A stretch of 64,000 nt of DNA from Hybos culiciformis (taxonomy: Eukaryota > Arthropoda > Insecta > Diptera > Hybotidae), in the NCBI GenBank assembly GCA_964007475.1, contig OZ023274.1:74101303-74165302 (forward strand). Direction: 5' to 3'. Under the pieces are notes generated by a model. The model did no database searches. It worked only from the letters and a program-made list of their open reading frames with translations, and had not been told where the DNA came from. Shown piece after piece: positions 12,701-25,088 of the stretch. Every line of letters begins with the position of its first letter. Position 1 is the first letter of the stretch. Position numbers and translations under genes: made by a program.

Positions 12701-14966
12701 GTTCGTAAAATGTTTGGGCAGCTATACAATTTTTTTGGCAGTCCCTAAATAAAAAAATTGAGAAGCACTTTTCTAAGTGATAAAAAGTTAATTTCGAACT
12801 ATATATAGGCAAAATAATATATATCTCCAAGAATTGGAAGCTTTAATTGATTTATTTATTTATATAATATAATCGATTATCTTGCAACTTCTTCGAATTA
12901 AAAAAAAAATATAAAAACTAATTACTCAAAATATAATTAGAATAATTATATTTTTACTTTTTGAATACATTCAAGAAATATAGTTCGCCTTTTTCATTTA
13001 TATTTAAAAAAGGAATCTATCCTATTAGGTATTTTATTTACAAATTTTTATTTTTTTTATATTCTAATACTTCTAACAAGGTAAAGAGATCAAATAACAG
13101 GTGTGTTATTTCATTGAATTTTTGTAACCTGTTGAATTAATAGAAATAAAATTTTCAAAAAATTATTATTTCTTTTCTTTATTTTATTTCGAATTTTTTT
13201 TAACCTCTATCTTAAGCTTTTTATTTGTTTTTGTTTATTTAACGTATAGATTTCGAGATATATAAATAAATACATAAATAAATAAATAAATAAATAATTT
13301 ATTTAAAAAATAAAGCAACATTAAATATTGTGGAATAGCCTTAAAACTACCTTTTAGTATAACAATAACATAATTGTCGCTATAACATTATAGTTTGTCT
13401 AGTCCATAATTGAATTATATCGGCGTCATCTATCTGCTCGAAAAATCTATACATTAAATAATATTATTCTTCTTAACTACGAATAATCTCTCAACTTACA
13501 AATGCTTATTGATTGAATAGTATATAATTATCTCCATTTTAATGAATACAAATCATCAATGTATTGCCCGGGTAAGTTCTTAAACACCTCGAATTATTTC
13601 TTACACTATATTACACGCCCTATACAAATATACACTATTAGGAAATTTTATTGAAAAAAAAATAAATAAAAAGAATTTCTTTCATAAAAGTTTTTTAATA
13701 TTAAAAAAAAAAATTTAGTAACATATTTTTTTATAATGATTTATTAATAAATGTTGAAATAAAAAAAAAGATGTTATTGGTTTGATGATTTTTCGCTTAC
13801 CTAAAATTACTACCTCTAAAAAAACCATTTAAAATTTATACTTTAAAAGTCCAAATTTTAATAAGAAGAAATTATTTTTAATTTAAAGTTAAATATTACT
13901 TTATCTTTTAAGTTTTCAAATTAAAACAGAAATCCTAAAGAACAAAGAACAAAATTTCTGGGCCATTCATAAGTCGCCAGCTATAATAGTTGAATAGAAA
14001 AAAAATAATATTTCTTCGTTCATGAAATATATTTATACTTTATGTTTTATTACAAAATAACAAGCAAAATTTTCGTAGTTAAGCCGCGAGGTAAGGAATC
14101 TTTAGAACTACATATTAAACTACCAAGTAAATCGCATTATATGTGGCGGTCATAAAATCGTAACTTTAAATAATTTTAACAAAATCAGGAAAATTGTATT
14201 CTATATTCACATGTCTGTCAAAATTTTACTAACTTTGTTAACGTAGTCTTCAAGTTATTTTTCAATAATTTAGAATCAAATATAAAATCATTCACAATAT
14301 TAGTTTTTTCAATAATGAATGTTAAGAATTTTTATAAAAATAATTATTAATCATTCAGAATACTTAAAAATTTCCAAAAACATAATAATTTATTGTAGAA
14401 ATTTCTTTAACCTATGTGGTATAGTATACCTATTATATACAAAAACACCAAATAAGCAAATGTAAGCATCGAACCCATAATATTTTGTTAACATTAAAAT
14501 GTAAAAAATAAAAAAAATAAAGATTTCATTATAGATTTTTGTTTGAAAGAGAGTTAATTTTGTTATGTTTTATATCCTTATCAAACAAATTGTCATTAGC
14601 AATCCTTTTTCAAATATAAATAAACCAAAAAATTGAAAATGAAAAAAAAAAAAAAAAGGAATATAAATAAATTTTCCTAACCAGTGAACATAATTGATCT
14701 GATCTTTAACAACAAAATAAAAAAAACACAATTTTACTGTGATGTATAACAACAAATTTGGACAAGAACAAGAGTTAAAATAAAAGTTAAATTTTTCTTC
14801 CTGAATAAAGCATATAGAAAAAGAAAAGTTTTATACACTTATAGAGCATGAAAGAAGGGGTTTTTTTTTAATAAATTTTTAATGGTAATTTGAATTTTCA
14901 AAGTCAGGGAGAAGCTCACATAATAGTTAATTTTCAAAAACCATCTTGATTTTTCGGTGAAAAGAG
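9761..14966. other. AT-rich non-coding stretch
   Basis: No convincing gene is visible. The stretch contains homopolymer runs and a (TAAA)n-like tract near 13262-13297. A minus-strand segment near 11300-11425 faintly resembles the promoter of the GTPase array (see findings). Short open frames are low-complexity and unsupported. Confidence 0.55.
13262..13297. repeat. (TAAA)n-type microsatellite
   Basis: Tandem ATAA/TAAA units run for about 36 bases with one or two interruptions (ATACATAAATAAATAAAT). Confidence 0.85.
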
Positions 14967-15087
14967 GTTATACGTAGAGCCTCTATCTCGAGATTTCTCG
15001 CGAGAAATTCTCGCGAGAATGTCATTTTTTTAATATCTCGTCTGTTCGAGAAATGATGCTTCTTCTCGCCGAGACTAACATACGTGG

Positions 15088-15151
15088 GCGCGGAGACGCG
15101 GGGGCGCGGAGACGTGGGGGCGCGGAGACGTGGGGGCGCGGAGACGCGGGG
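15088..15151. repeat. GC-rich 16-bp minisatellite, four units
   Basis: Four tandem copies of GCGCGGAGACGYGGGG occur at 15088, 15104, 15120 and 15136. They differ only at the C/T position. They lie inside the hAT-like element and give rise to meaningless open frames on both strands. Confidence 0.92.
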
Positions 15152-15234
15152 GAGCGAACGCACGAGCTACCACGCCCCGCGCCCCCGCGCAAGTCACGCC
15201 ACCACGCGCCCGTCACCACGCCCCTGCTTTTTTA

Positions 15235-15515
15235 CGATGAACTAACTCATGAAAATTGAACAAAAAAAATATTTATGCAAATGAACTAACTCATCAATAA
15301 TGTGGAATCAACTCATCAAATTTAAAAATGAATTAATTCATCAAAAAATGCGGATTTAAAGTAAAAATTAAAAATGAACTAGCTACTCAAAATAAAAAAG
15401 TGAATTAACTCATCAATTTAGAAACTAACTCATCAAAAAAAAACGTCATTTTTTTGATGAGTTAGTTCATTTTCGTTTTGCGGAGTTAGTTCGTGATGAG
15501 TTAGTTCCCAGCGCC
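15235..15515. repeat. AACTAACTCATCAA repeat block with hairpin
   Basis: At least seven degenerate copies of TGAACTAACTCATCAAAA, spaced about 20-35 bp, run to about 15440. They are followed by copies in the opposite orientation (TTTGATGAGTTAGTTCA). The last forward and first reverse copies form a near-perfect hairpin at about 15420-15470. The block is contained within the hAT-like element. Confidence 0.85.
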
Positions 15516-15624
15516 GATTAAAATACATTTCTCGAGATTTCTCGAGATCTCGAAGAAATTTGGTCGAGAAGTCTTGCCTCGACGAGAAATGGCATAGGCG
15601 AGAAACAGAGGCTCTAGTTATACG

Positions 15625-16055
15625 TATTATGATACGTGATTATGATAGGTCTCATCAAACGATGGGCGAAAGAATTTAATGATCATGTCACAAAAGCACT
15701 ATACATAACACTTGTTCGACAATTATTAGTGACAATTTAGCAATTGGCCTATTATTATTATTCTTTTGTTTTTTTGAAGATGCGAAGAATTTAATTTTTG
15801 CTTATAAGATGAAAGATTATAAATTGAAATTAAAATGAAAAGTGGAACGAAAATAATAAATTTTTTAAAATACGATTAAATTAAAATTAAAATTAAGTTA
15901 AATCGGAAATACTCATATAAATAGAAAGTATTCAATAATCATCGAATTACTTTTTTCATGCTTTTGAATATTATCTTTAAAATAATATATAGATAATAAT
16001 CTACTTGATTGTAAATGCCATAAGTTTTAAAATAATGTTTCAAATATTATTTCTT
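15625..16055. other. Intergenic, no gene seen
   Basis: AT-rich sequence between the hAT-like element and the conserved upstream block of the first array gene. I see no reading frame or repeat in it. Confidence 0.6.
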
Positions 16056-16250
16056 ATTGCTTCCGAACAAATAACGAATTAAGATTAGGTGAGAATTTGA
16101 TAACATTAAAAAAATTATCAAACTAATTAAAGCGGGGATTTTTTAATACTTAGGTAAAAAATATTAAATAAACATCTTCGCTATTTAGTTTGACAATGCC
16201 ATTATTGTTATCAGTACATACAGTTTAATAAATTTGTGCAAAAAAACGAA
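16056..16250 (+). promoter_or_regulatory. Upstream region of SG1
   Basis: This 195-bp block recurs, same length and almost unchanged, before SG3 (28711-28905), and in a shorter, more diverged form before SG2. It holds GATA-type sites TGATAA (16098-16103) and TTATCA (16115-16120), the conserved AAAGCGGGGATTTTTTAATA, and a TATCAGTACATACAG segment that could be an initiator (TCAGT) about 40 bp before the ATG. Promoter function is inferred from position and conservation. Confidence 0.55.
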
Positions 16251-18977
16251 ATGAAACAATTTATTTACTTAACTTTAAATTTAATATGTTTCCTTACGAC
16301 TGCAAATTCAGAAGTATCAGAAAAAATTCAGTACACTTTAAATTTAATTAAAAAAGGTGAAGAAATTGAAACTGCAAAACATGATAATATTATATTGCTA
16401 TTGGGAAATACAGGAGGAGGAAAATCCACCCTTGCACAATTAATGGCTGGAGATAATGAAAAGCTGATTTCAAAAGAAGTTACAAAAGATAGTGGAGAAT
16501 TTATAATTGAAGATTCTGATAACAAAATAAGCAGCAATTCAACCTTAATTTCTCAAACTATTTTGCCTGATTTAGTTTACAGTGAAGCAACAAACTCAGC
16601 ATTTTATGATTGCCCTGGTTTCAGTGATACCAGAAATTCATCTATTGACATAGCATCAACATTTTTCATTCGCAAAGTTATTTCATCAGCAAAATCTATT
16701 AAAATTGTTTTCGTTGTAAACTATTCTTCGGTAAAAGAAGGGGTAGACAGAAATGATTTTCTTGTACTGGTCAAACATGCAGCAACGTTTTTCAAAAATT
16801 TTAAAAAATTCGAGAATGCTATTGCTATCGTTATAACAAAAGTCGATAATTTATATGTTAAAAAGGGAGAAGATTTAGTTTTGGTTTCAGATGAAAAAAT
16901 TATTGAAAACATTGCAAAATTTTTACAAAATGCTAAGGTCTCATTAGAGGATTTCCTAAAAGAAGAAAATGACATTTCCAAACAAGAAACATTTAAAAAT
17001 GCTATAGAATTTGTAGATATTTTATTACAACAAGAAAATAGTAAATTTAAAAAAATTGGAATTTTTCGGCGACCAGACGAAGGCGGTTCTGTAAGTAAAA
17101 TACAACTTTTACAAGACGGAAAATTGAAACTTCAAAATTTATTCGACGAAGGAATTATATATGAAAGTCAGAATGCTGAAGATTTTGGATATACTATTTC
17201 AGAAGAATCCAAGTCAGATATTAATCTAATAGTTGAACAAATTAATTTCGAAATCAGCAAATACATTACGGAAGCTGCAGAATTTCTGAAAATAAGTTTT
17301 CTAAATCTAGAAAATGATTTTAATGATCTTGTAATTCTTAAAAGTAATTTTGAGACGGCTGTCGTTATTGTTTCAGAAATGGTTAATAGCTTTGCTTCGA
17401 TAGAGTCGCCACAGCAACTATCAGATATTTTAAAAGAAACTTTTGATCAAAAACTTAAATTTCCAATATCTGGTGAATTAATTGTTAATATAGTAAAATA
17501 TAATAGTTTCATAGAATTTATGCAGTTGGTAACTTCAAAAAAACTACCTTTAAAACCTTTACCCATGATTGAATCATTTGAACACACTGTTAATTATTTA
17601 AGTGAATCAAAGGCAATTTATACATTTCTTGTTGAAATTCACATTAAACTTTCCGATTGGAGTGTACAAATTAATCCTACTGCATTTAACATAGAAAACT
17701 TTAAAAATCAAATGTCTGAATTAGAAACGCAGGGCGTGATTATATCTGGAAATCAAATCAAATATTTTCTTGATCAAATTTACTACGCAGAAATTGCAAA
17801 TGGATATACAATTCCGGGATTCGATAGTATTGAAAATGCTCATTTTAGTTCCGTTAAATTGAAAATACTTTTTGAAATTTTAGAATTAATACTCAATCCC
17901 AAATTAGAAATTTACTGCGAAAATAACAATATTTTGATAGCTAAAGGTAATTTTCTTAAACTTAGTTCTGTTTTAACTGTTAATCCTTGCCCAGAAAAAA
18001 TTCAAAGAATAGAAATTTACGGTCTGCGTAAATTATTTTTTGATCAAGATTTACAACAATCAAGCATAGAAGTTTTAATGGCTACGCCAATTTGGGAAAT
18101 CATTGACATTAGGCAAGTTAATTTGAATGGAGATAGTTCAGGGGGATATCCTGAACTAAAAGCCGCAAATGGGCCAAGCGGTGCAGGTGGAGGTATTGAG
18201 GGAGCTCTTGGAGTCCAGGGTGATAATGGATTACCTGGAACACGTGCAGAGTCTGGTGGTGCTTTTTTCGGTACAAATGCTAGAATGATCAGTGGACAAA
18301 ATTTAGTGATAAGATCTATAGGAGGTAACGGAGGAGCAGGACAAAATGGTGGTGACGGGGGTAATGGTGAAAACGGAAAGGATGTTAATTGGACGGCAGA
18401 CCCCAATAAACCCCCAGAGTATCGTGGAAGATGGGTTCTTCAAGCCGGTGGAATGGGGGGAAAAGGAGGAAATGGTGGCCATGGAGGTAAAGGTGGTTTT
18501 GCTGGACTTAGTAGTGACATAGAAGTAATAAGTGTTCTAGAAAATCCATCTGTGCAAGTTGAGAAAATTAATGGACAACCAGGACCTGATGGAATGGGAG
18601 GCCAGCATGGGATTGGAGCAATGAGCGGTAACCAATGCACATGTAATTTCAATTAACTTTAATTGTGTTTAAATAATAATGTAATCTAACTTTTTCGTAC
18701 TATAGGTTTTTTATTATTAGAACCACCAATGCCTCCAGTTCCTAAGAATGTTCAATGTAATAAAATAAAATCGGATGATGGGTCTGATGGAATTATTGGT
18801 GGAAATCCATCTCCTTATCCACAAGCCGATTCAATTAACGTAGCAAGAAAAGTGGATTTTTTGAATAATTTCAAAAATTTAATTTCCTCTAATTTGAATA
18901 ATCGGATAATGAACAGTATATTAACAGAATATTTGAATGCTTTTAATTCAAATGAAAATATTAATAAAGTAATTTAA
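16251..18977 (+). CDS. SG1: secreted P-loop GTPase-like, glycine-rich protein
   Basis: Two coding exons, 16251-18642 and 18706-18977, joined by a 63-bp phase-1 GT-AG intron, give 887 residues. The ATG at 16251 is preferred over an in-frame GTG 15 bases upstream because it begins a typical signal peptide (about residues 1-20, MKQFIYLTLNLICFLTTANS). Walker A GNTGGGKST is at 52-60, the G3-type motif DCPG at 120-123 and the G4-type TKVD at 196-199. A helical middle follows (about 210-560), then a segment with two cysteines (YCENNN and NPCPEK), a glycine-rich region (about 633-797), and the exon-2 domain containing QCNKIK and amphipathic helices. The P-loop supports nucleotide binding. I do not recognise a named family, and function is unknown. 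The donor here is CAT|GTAATT, where the paralogs have CAG, so glycine becomes cysteine at the junction. Confidence 0.85.
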
Positions 18978-19325
18978 TTCTAAAATTAAAATTTTTTTCA
19001 ATTTATTTTTACATTTATTATTTTATATATTATTTTATATATGAACACCAGAGACTGAAACTCAAAAAGTTGGGTTCGATTCAGAGATGGTTTAATCAAA
19101 ATCAAAATTCAAGTTGGATTCAGAGTTCAAGTTCGGGGTTAAAAACTAAAAAACAAGCAATGACACAAATTTAGATTTTTTTTGTCATAAAGATTCTATC
19201 ATTTACACGAACAGGAATTGTCGTTCGTATTTTTCGAAAATTAGGCACGAAAATGGGTTAGCTAGCTGATAGAAAATTATTAAATAGCGATTCATTTATT
19301 CTTAGCAAGTAACTTGAGAGAAATA

Positions 19326-19762
19326 AAATAAAATGCTGTCGAAATCCAAATTTTTTTTTAAATATTTATTATTAGATTCTTAAATTCTTATATTAACTTG
19401 ACACTTTGATTGATTGATTGGAATTTAATATGTCTAATTTTACAAGCTTTCTTTCCTTCATCTGTTCGGGATAAAATTTCGCACATCAACTTCTAGTCGG
19501 AGATAGCAAAATTTCAGCTCGGTCGGATGACAGAAACTTAAAGAACTTTAAAATAAAATGCTGTCGAAATCCAAATTTTTTTTTAAATATTTATTATTAG
19601 ATTCTTAAATTCTTATATTAACTTGACACTTTGATTGATTGATTGGAATTTAATATGTCTAATTTTACTTCATCTGTTCGGGATAAAATTTCGCACATCA
19701 ACTTCTAGTCGGAGATAGCAAAATTTCAGCTCGGTCGGATGACAGAAACTTAAAGAACTTTA
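19326..19762. repeat. 225-bp direct tandem duplication
   Basis: Copy 1 (19326-19550) and copy 2 (19551-19762) both begin AAATAAAATGCTGTCG and end TTAAAGAACTTTA. They are nearly identical except that copy 2 lacks 13-14 bases (around CAAGCTTTCTTTCC). The near-identity implies a recent duplication or an assembly artefact. Confidence 0.9.
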
Positions 19763-21258
19763 GTTTTTGAGAGCGAGCGAATAAAAGTAATACTGAAACA
19801 CAACAAATTAAAGCCGTTAAAATAACCCATATAAAGCATTTAAAAAAATTGTTTTTAAGGATTGTGTTTTTTATAATTTTTTTTTTATTCTATTTTATTT
19901 TTTTGAAGTGACACTTCTTCATGGGCGTTATTCATTTACTATCGTCAGTTAATTACAATTTTACAAGGAAGTGTAGTGACATCTATTTAAACATATTTAT
20001 TAGTTTGCTGGGATAAAAGGAAAAATGTTAAAATTGTATAGAAAATAACTCAAATAAAAGTTCAACTGTTAAAATTTTCTTACAATTCCCCATTGATGTA
20101 TTTTTTAAATCTTAATAAATTATTAGGTATTTATTTGATATTTCGTATTCTTCTTACTATAAAAAAAACGACATCTATTTAAGGATTTAAGCTTTGAACT
20201 AAACTTTTTGATCGTTTATTAAATCAATGCTATAATATTTGTCAAATGTCAGTTCCCACTTGCTGCCTATTATTTATGATAATTAGAAGGACGTTTTGTC
20301 CGATTCGTCAACTAATAAATTGTTTGAACTGAAAACATATACATTTTTTTGGTTTCATGGGTTTAAGAAAAACTTTTATTTCGACCCTGTTTTGTTCACC
20401 TTCAAATTCGGTTTCAGCCCTGTTATTGTACAACACATATCCTTATTCGTTTATTGCTATATTTGTGTTCAATTCAAACTATCTTACTAAAGATAGAAGT
20501 ATGTAAATGTATATGTACGTACATATGTAATTTATTTAGTAGTTAATTTTGTAATAAATAAATTTAAAAAGAAAATTTTATTTATTGAATTTTGGTAGTT
20601 TTGTTTAATAAATGGACATACATTTAAAAATGAATAATGACAAAATTATGCATTCAAAGTGGTTAAAATTATGTCTCTCTGATCTTCAGATATTTTTGAT
20701 CGGAGTATCGAAAGAAAATTAGCAAATAAATAAAACATGAAAATATTAGAACAGTTGAACCAATTGCTGAACAATGTTAGGCATGAGATACAGATAGACT
20801 ATCTCGTTTTAAAGAAGGTTCAACCGATATAAAACCGTAGAAATTGTTTGAAGCCAAAGTAAAAATAATTCTACCCGAATTTTTGAATCTATTTTCCCTT
20901 ATCTCGTTTTCAACGTACCCCATTCTAGTAATCGCAGAAATTCATTTATAGGCATTGCATTAGAAAATTATTTCATCATCAAAATATCTTCAAATTGCTG
21001 AAAAAATTATCTTAAACTAATTATTTTAATTAATAAAGTCAATTTTCAGACTTTAAAGGCCGTTTCAATTGAAAAATAAAAAAAATAAAATATATTAAAA
21101 AATGTTGCGCATCATTCTATGGCTGTAACATTTATGGCAGTCTTCACCCTATTGCGGAATTATTTTTTTATATTCCGGGCTTATGCGCGTCAGTTACTTT
21201 GAAACTATTTTGAAGCTATCATTAAAATTATTTTTAAACGTAATTGTTTTTTCCCTAA

Positions 21259-21673
21259 TATGGTGTTCGCATTAGGAGAATATTAGTGGAATATGCTGTT
21301 ATCCGGAATATTTCAGGAATTTGAACTGAATTTTTCATATAAAAAAATAATCCGGAATATGTATATTCCACTTTCATATTCTAGTTTGTCAGGGTTAGAA
21401 TTCTACATTTATAGTTATTTTCACTCATTTTTTGAAATTTTGTTATAGTTGGCAACAATTTTCTTGTCAAATTCGAGTCAAAATGAAAAAAAAACAAAAA
21501 AATTGATAAAAAGCGAGATAAAAAGTCAAAATTTTCAACAACAAAAACTTTTTCTCTTTCTCAATTTTTTTTTTTACATCATCAAATTCCAGTTCTCATC
21601 AAATTTTGTAATGCGAACGGCAATTTGTTTTCCAGAATATAAAGGGAATTTAAATTATAATGCGAACAAGGTA
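21259..21673. mobile_element. 415-bp PIF/Harbinger-like MITE, copy A
   Basis: The left end is TATGGTGTTCGCATTA and the right end, read in reverse, is TACCTTGTTCGCATTA, with 3-bp direct repeats TAA at 21256-21258 and 21674-21676. A second member of the family lies at 27841-28254 with almost the same length and the same TAA duplication. Three-base TAA/TWA duplications are typical of PIF/Harbinger. The spacer before SG3 (near 28455-28475) looks like the unoccupied version of this site. No transposase is present; a short frame inside has no support. Confidence 0.72.
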
Positions 21674-21940
21674 TAATGTGAATTCTAGTTTTCCATCATA
21701 TGATAAAATAATGAGTTAGTTACGGTACAACTTGTGGTCTTACTTTGAAAACGCGAAATCAAATCTGAAAAAAATTTAAAGCTGATTTCAATTTCTATGC
21801 CTCATAGACACACATTACTACAATTAATTATCGAATTAAAACTTTTATACTTTTGAATTTTATCTTTAAAATCATATACATATACATATATATTGCACAT
21901 GTTATAAATATTAAACTTATCTTTCAATTAATTTTTCTTA

Positions 21941-22122
21941 ATTGGTTACGAACAAATAAATAATAAATTTGATAACACTTTTAAAATAATCAAACTAATT
22001 AGAGTGGGAATTTTTTATTACTTTGGTAAAAAATATTAAATAAACATCTTCGCTATTTAGTTTGACAATGCCATTATCTTTATCAGTACATACAGTTTAA
22101 TAAATTTGTGCAAAAAAACGAA
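21941..22122 (+). promoter_or_regulatory. Upstream region of SG2
   Basis: A diverged, slightly shortened copy of the SG1/SG3 upstream block. It keeps TTTGATAACA, TAATCAAACTAATTA and the stretch from AAATAAACATCTTCGC to the ATG, but has GAGTGGGAA where SG1 and SG3 have AAGCGGGGA. Its role is inferred from conservation. Confidence 0.5.
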
Positions 22123-24848
22123 ATGAAAAAATTTATTTACTTAACTTTAAATTTAATATGTTTCCTTACGACTGCAAATTCAGAAGTATCAGAAAAAATT
22201 CAGTACACTTTAAATTTAATTAAAAAAGGTGAAGAAATTGAAACTGGTAAACATGATAATATTATATTGCTACTGGGGAATACAGGAGGAGGAAAATCCA
22301 CCCTTGCACAATTAATGGCTGGAGATAATGAAAAGCTGATTTCAAAAGAAGTTACAAAAGATAGTGGAGAATTTATAATTGAAGATTCTGATAACAAAAT
22401 AAGCAGCAATTCAACCTTAATTTCTCAAACTATTTTGCCTGATTTAGTTTACAGTGAAGCAACAAACTCAGCATTTTATGATTGCCCTGGTTTCAGTGAT
22501 ACAAGAAATTCATCTATTGACATAGCATCAACATTTTTCATTCGCAAAGTTATTTCATCAGCAAAATCTATTAAAATTGTTTTTGTTGTAAACTATTCTT
22601 CGGTAAAAGAAGGGGTAGACAGAAATGATTTTCTTGTACTGGTCAAACATGCAGCAACGTTTTTCAAAAATTTGAAAAAATTCGAGAATGCTATTGCTAT
22701 CGTTATAACAAAAGTGGATAATTTATATGTTAAAAAAGGCGAAGATTTAGTTTTGGTTTCAGATGAAAAAATTATTGAAAACATTGCAAATTTTTTACAA
22801 AATGCTAAGGTTTCATTAGAGGATTTCATAAAAGAAGAAAATGACATTACCAAACAAGAAACATTTAAAAATGCTATAGAATTTGTAGATATTTTATTAC
22901 AACAAGAAAATAATAAATTTAAAAAAATTGGTATTTTTCGGCGACCAGACGAAGGTGGTTCTGTAAGTAAAATACAACTTTTACAAGACGGAAAATTGAA
23001 ACTTCAAAATTTATTCGACGAAGGAATTATATATGAAAGTCAGAATGCTGAAGATTTTGGATATACTATTTCAGAAGAATCCAAGTCAGATATTAATCTA
23101 ATAGTTGAACAAATTAATTTCGAAATCAGCAAATACGTTACGGAAGCTGCAGACTTTCTGAAAATAAGTTTTCTAAATCTAGAAAATGATTTTAATGATC
23201 TTGTAATTCTTAAAAATCATTTTGAGATGGCTTTCGATATTGTTTCAGAAATGGTTAATAGCTTTGCTTCGATAGAGTCACCACAACAGCTGTCAGATAT
23301 TTTAAAAGAAACTTTTGATCAAAAACTTCAATTTCCAATATCTGGTCAATTAATTGAGAGTATAGTAAAATATGATAGTTTCATAGAATTTATGCAGTTG
23401 GTAACTTCAAAAAAACTACCTTTGAAACCTTTACCCATGATTGAATCATTTAAACATGCTGTTAATTATTTAAGTGAATCAAAGGCAATTTATACATTTC
23501 TTGTTGAATTTCACATTAAACTTTCCGATTGGAGTGTACAAATTAATCCTACTGCATTTAACATAGAAAACTTTAAAAATCAAATGTTTGAATTAGAAAC
23601 GCAGGGCGTGATTATATCTGGAAATCAAATCAAATATTTTCTTGATCAAATTTATTACGCAGAAATTACAAATGGATATACAATTCCGGGATTCGATAGT
23701 ATTGAAAATGCTCATTTTAGTCCCGTTAAATTGAAAATACTTTTTGAAATTTTAGAATTAATACTTAATCCCAAATTAGAAATTTACTGCGAAAATAACA
23801 ATATTTTGATAGCTAAAGGTAATTTTGTTAAACTTAGTTCTGTTTTAACTGTTAACCCTTGTCCAGAAAAATTTCAAAGAATAGAAATTTACGGTCTGCG
23901 TAAATTATTTTTTGATCAAGATTTACAACAATCAAGCATAGAAGTTTTAATGGCCACGCCAATTTGGGAAACCATTGACATTAGGCAAGTTAATTTGATT
24001 GGTGATAGTTTAGGGGGATATCCTGAAATTAAAGCAGCAAATGGCCCCAGTGGAGCAGGTGGAGGTATTGAGGGAGCTGGCGGAGTGCAGGGTAGTGATG
24101 GGTTACCTGGAATCAGTGCAAAGTCGGGTGGTGCTTTTTTCGGTATAAGTGCTACAATGATCAATGGCCAAAATTTAGTGATAAGATCTATAGGCGGGAA
24201 CGGAGGATCAGGACAAAATGGGGGTGATGGGGGTAATGGTGAAAACGGAAAAGATGTAAATTGGGCAACAGACTCCAACAAACCCTTTGACAATCGTGGA
24301 AATTGGGTAATTCAAGCCGGAGGAATGGGTGGAAAAGGAGGAAATGGTGGCCATGGAGGTAAAGGTGGTTTTGCTGGACTTAGTAGTGAGATAGAAGTGT
24401 TGACTGTTGTAGAAAATCCTTCTGTGCAAATTGAGAAAATCAACGGGCAACCAGGACCTGACGGAATAGGAGGGCAGCACGGGATTGGAGGAATGAGCGG
24501 TAACCAATGCACAGGTAATTTTAATTAACTTTCGTTATTTTTAAAACATAATGTCACCTAATTTTTCATCCTATAGGTTTTTTAATAATACAACCGTCAA
24601 TGCCTCCAATTCCTACGAATTTTCAGTGTAATAAAATAAAATCGGATGATGGGTCTGATGGAATTATTGGTGGAAATCCATCTCCTTATCCACAAGCCGA
24701 TTCAATTAACGTAGCAAGAAAAGTGGATTTTTTGAATAATTTCAAAAATTTAATTTCCTCTAATTTGAATAATCGGATAATGAAAAGTATATTAACAGAA
24801 TATTTGAATGCTTTTAATTCAAATGAAAATATTAATAAAGTAATTTAA
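22123..24848 (+). CDS. SG2: secreted P-loop GTPase-like, glycine-rich protein
   Basis: Exons 22123-24514 and 24577-24848, with a 62-bp phase-1 intron (CAG|GTAATT to CTATAG), give 887 residues. Signal peptide MKKFIYLTLNLICFLTTANS; Walker A GNTGGGKST at 52-60; DCPGFSDTRN and TKVDN at the same positions as in SG1. Most of the protein matches SG1 closely. Differences cluster around LKNHFEMAFDIVSEM, where SG1 and SG3 share LKSNFETAV, and in the variable insert after the glycine-rich GENGKDV (NWATDSNKPFDNRGNW). Exon 2 is almost the same as in SG1. An assembly gap begins 40 bases after the stop. Secretion is predicted from the N-terminus and function is unknown. Confidence 0.86.
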
Positions 24849-24888
24849 TTCTAAAATTAAAATTTTTTTAAATTTTTTTTTACATATC

Positions 24889-25088
24889 NNNNNNNNNNNN
24901 NNNNNNNNNNNNNNNNNNNNNNNNNNNNNNNNNNNNNNNNNNNNNNNNNNNNNNNNNNNNNNNNNNNNNNNNNNNNNNNNNNNNNNNNNNNNNNNNNNNN
25001 NNNNNNNNNNNNNNNNNNNNNNNNNNNNNNNNNNNNNNNNNNNNNNNNNNNNNNNNNNNNNNNNNNNNNNNNNNNNNNNNNNNNNNNN
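24889..25088. other. Assembly gap (200 N)
   Basis: Exactly 200 unknown bases, which suggests a placeholder length. It lies 40 bases after the SG2 stop, in the spacer that is duplicated between array units. Collapse of near-identical repeats, or even a missing array copy, cannot be excluded. Confidence 0.97.

Larger units (their letters stand above)
14975..15616. mobile_element. Non-autonomous hAT-like element with internal satellites
   Basis: The ends are TAGAGCCTCT at 14975 and AGAGGCTCTA ending at 15616, flanked by perfect 8-bp direct repeats GTTATACG (14967-14974 and 15617-15624), which fits the hAT superfamily. Just inside the ends are further inverted blocks rich in TCTCGAGATTTCTCG. The interior holds no transposase. 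It is made of a four-copy 16-bp GC-rich minisatellite, a further GC-rich stretch to about 15230, and then a block of AACTAACTCATCAA repeats that turns around into a hairpin. The base composition is strikingly unlike the AT-rich neighbourhood. Confidence 0.87.
18978..21940. other. Intergenic SG1-SG2 with repeats
   Basis: No gene is supported. It contains a 225-bp tandem duplication and a 415-bp TIR element (separate entries). The segments near 20520-20900 and 21050-21250 are recognisably similar to parts of the SG2-SG3 intergenic region (about 26400-26680 and 28300-28480), indicating that gene and spacer were duplicated together. Confidence 0.6.

Noticed and set aside
14927..15259. Arg/Pro-rich reading frames on both strands over the GC-rich patch
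   Set aside because: They are translations of the 16-bp minisatellite inside a transposable element; both strands are open because the repeat lacks stops.
16236..16250. GTG codon in frame upstream of SG1 (also before SG2 and SG3)
   Set aside because: Eukaryotic genes use ATG. The ATG at 16251 starts directly at a signal peptide and matches the start position in SG4-SG7.
16400..16860. Assignment of the array to AIG1/GIMAP GTPases
   Set aside because: The P-loop and TKVDN are compatible, but DCPGFSDTRN differs from the DTPG-type motif usual in GIMAPs and the proteins have leaders. The motifs alone do not justify the family name.
18100..18640. Glycine-rich region as collagen
   Set aside because: Runs are GGxGGxGG and GNGG rather than regular G-x-y triplets with frequent proline at x, and they are interrupted by the variable insert, so a triple helix is unlikely.
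18044..18652. Pro-rich minus-strand frames opposite the glycine-rich regions (repeated in every paralog)
   Set aside because: Complement of glycine codons (GGN to NCC). They recur only because the sense strand is conserved.
19044..20430. Possible TIR element bounded by CAGAGACTGAAACTC and CAGCCCTG in reverse
   Set aside because: The ends agree only loosely and I found no flanking direct repeat. A short frame within it has no transposase signature.
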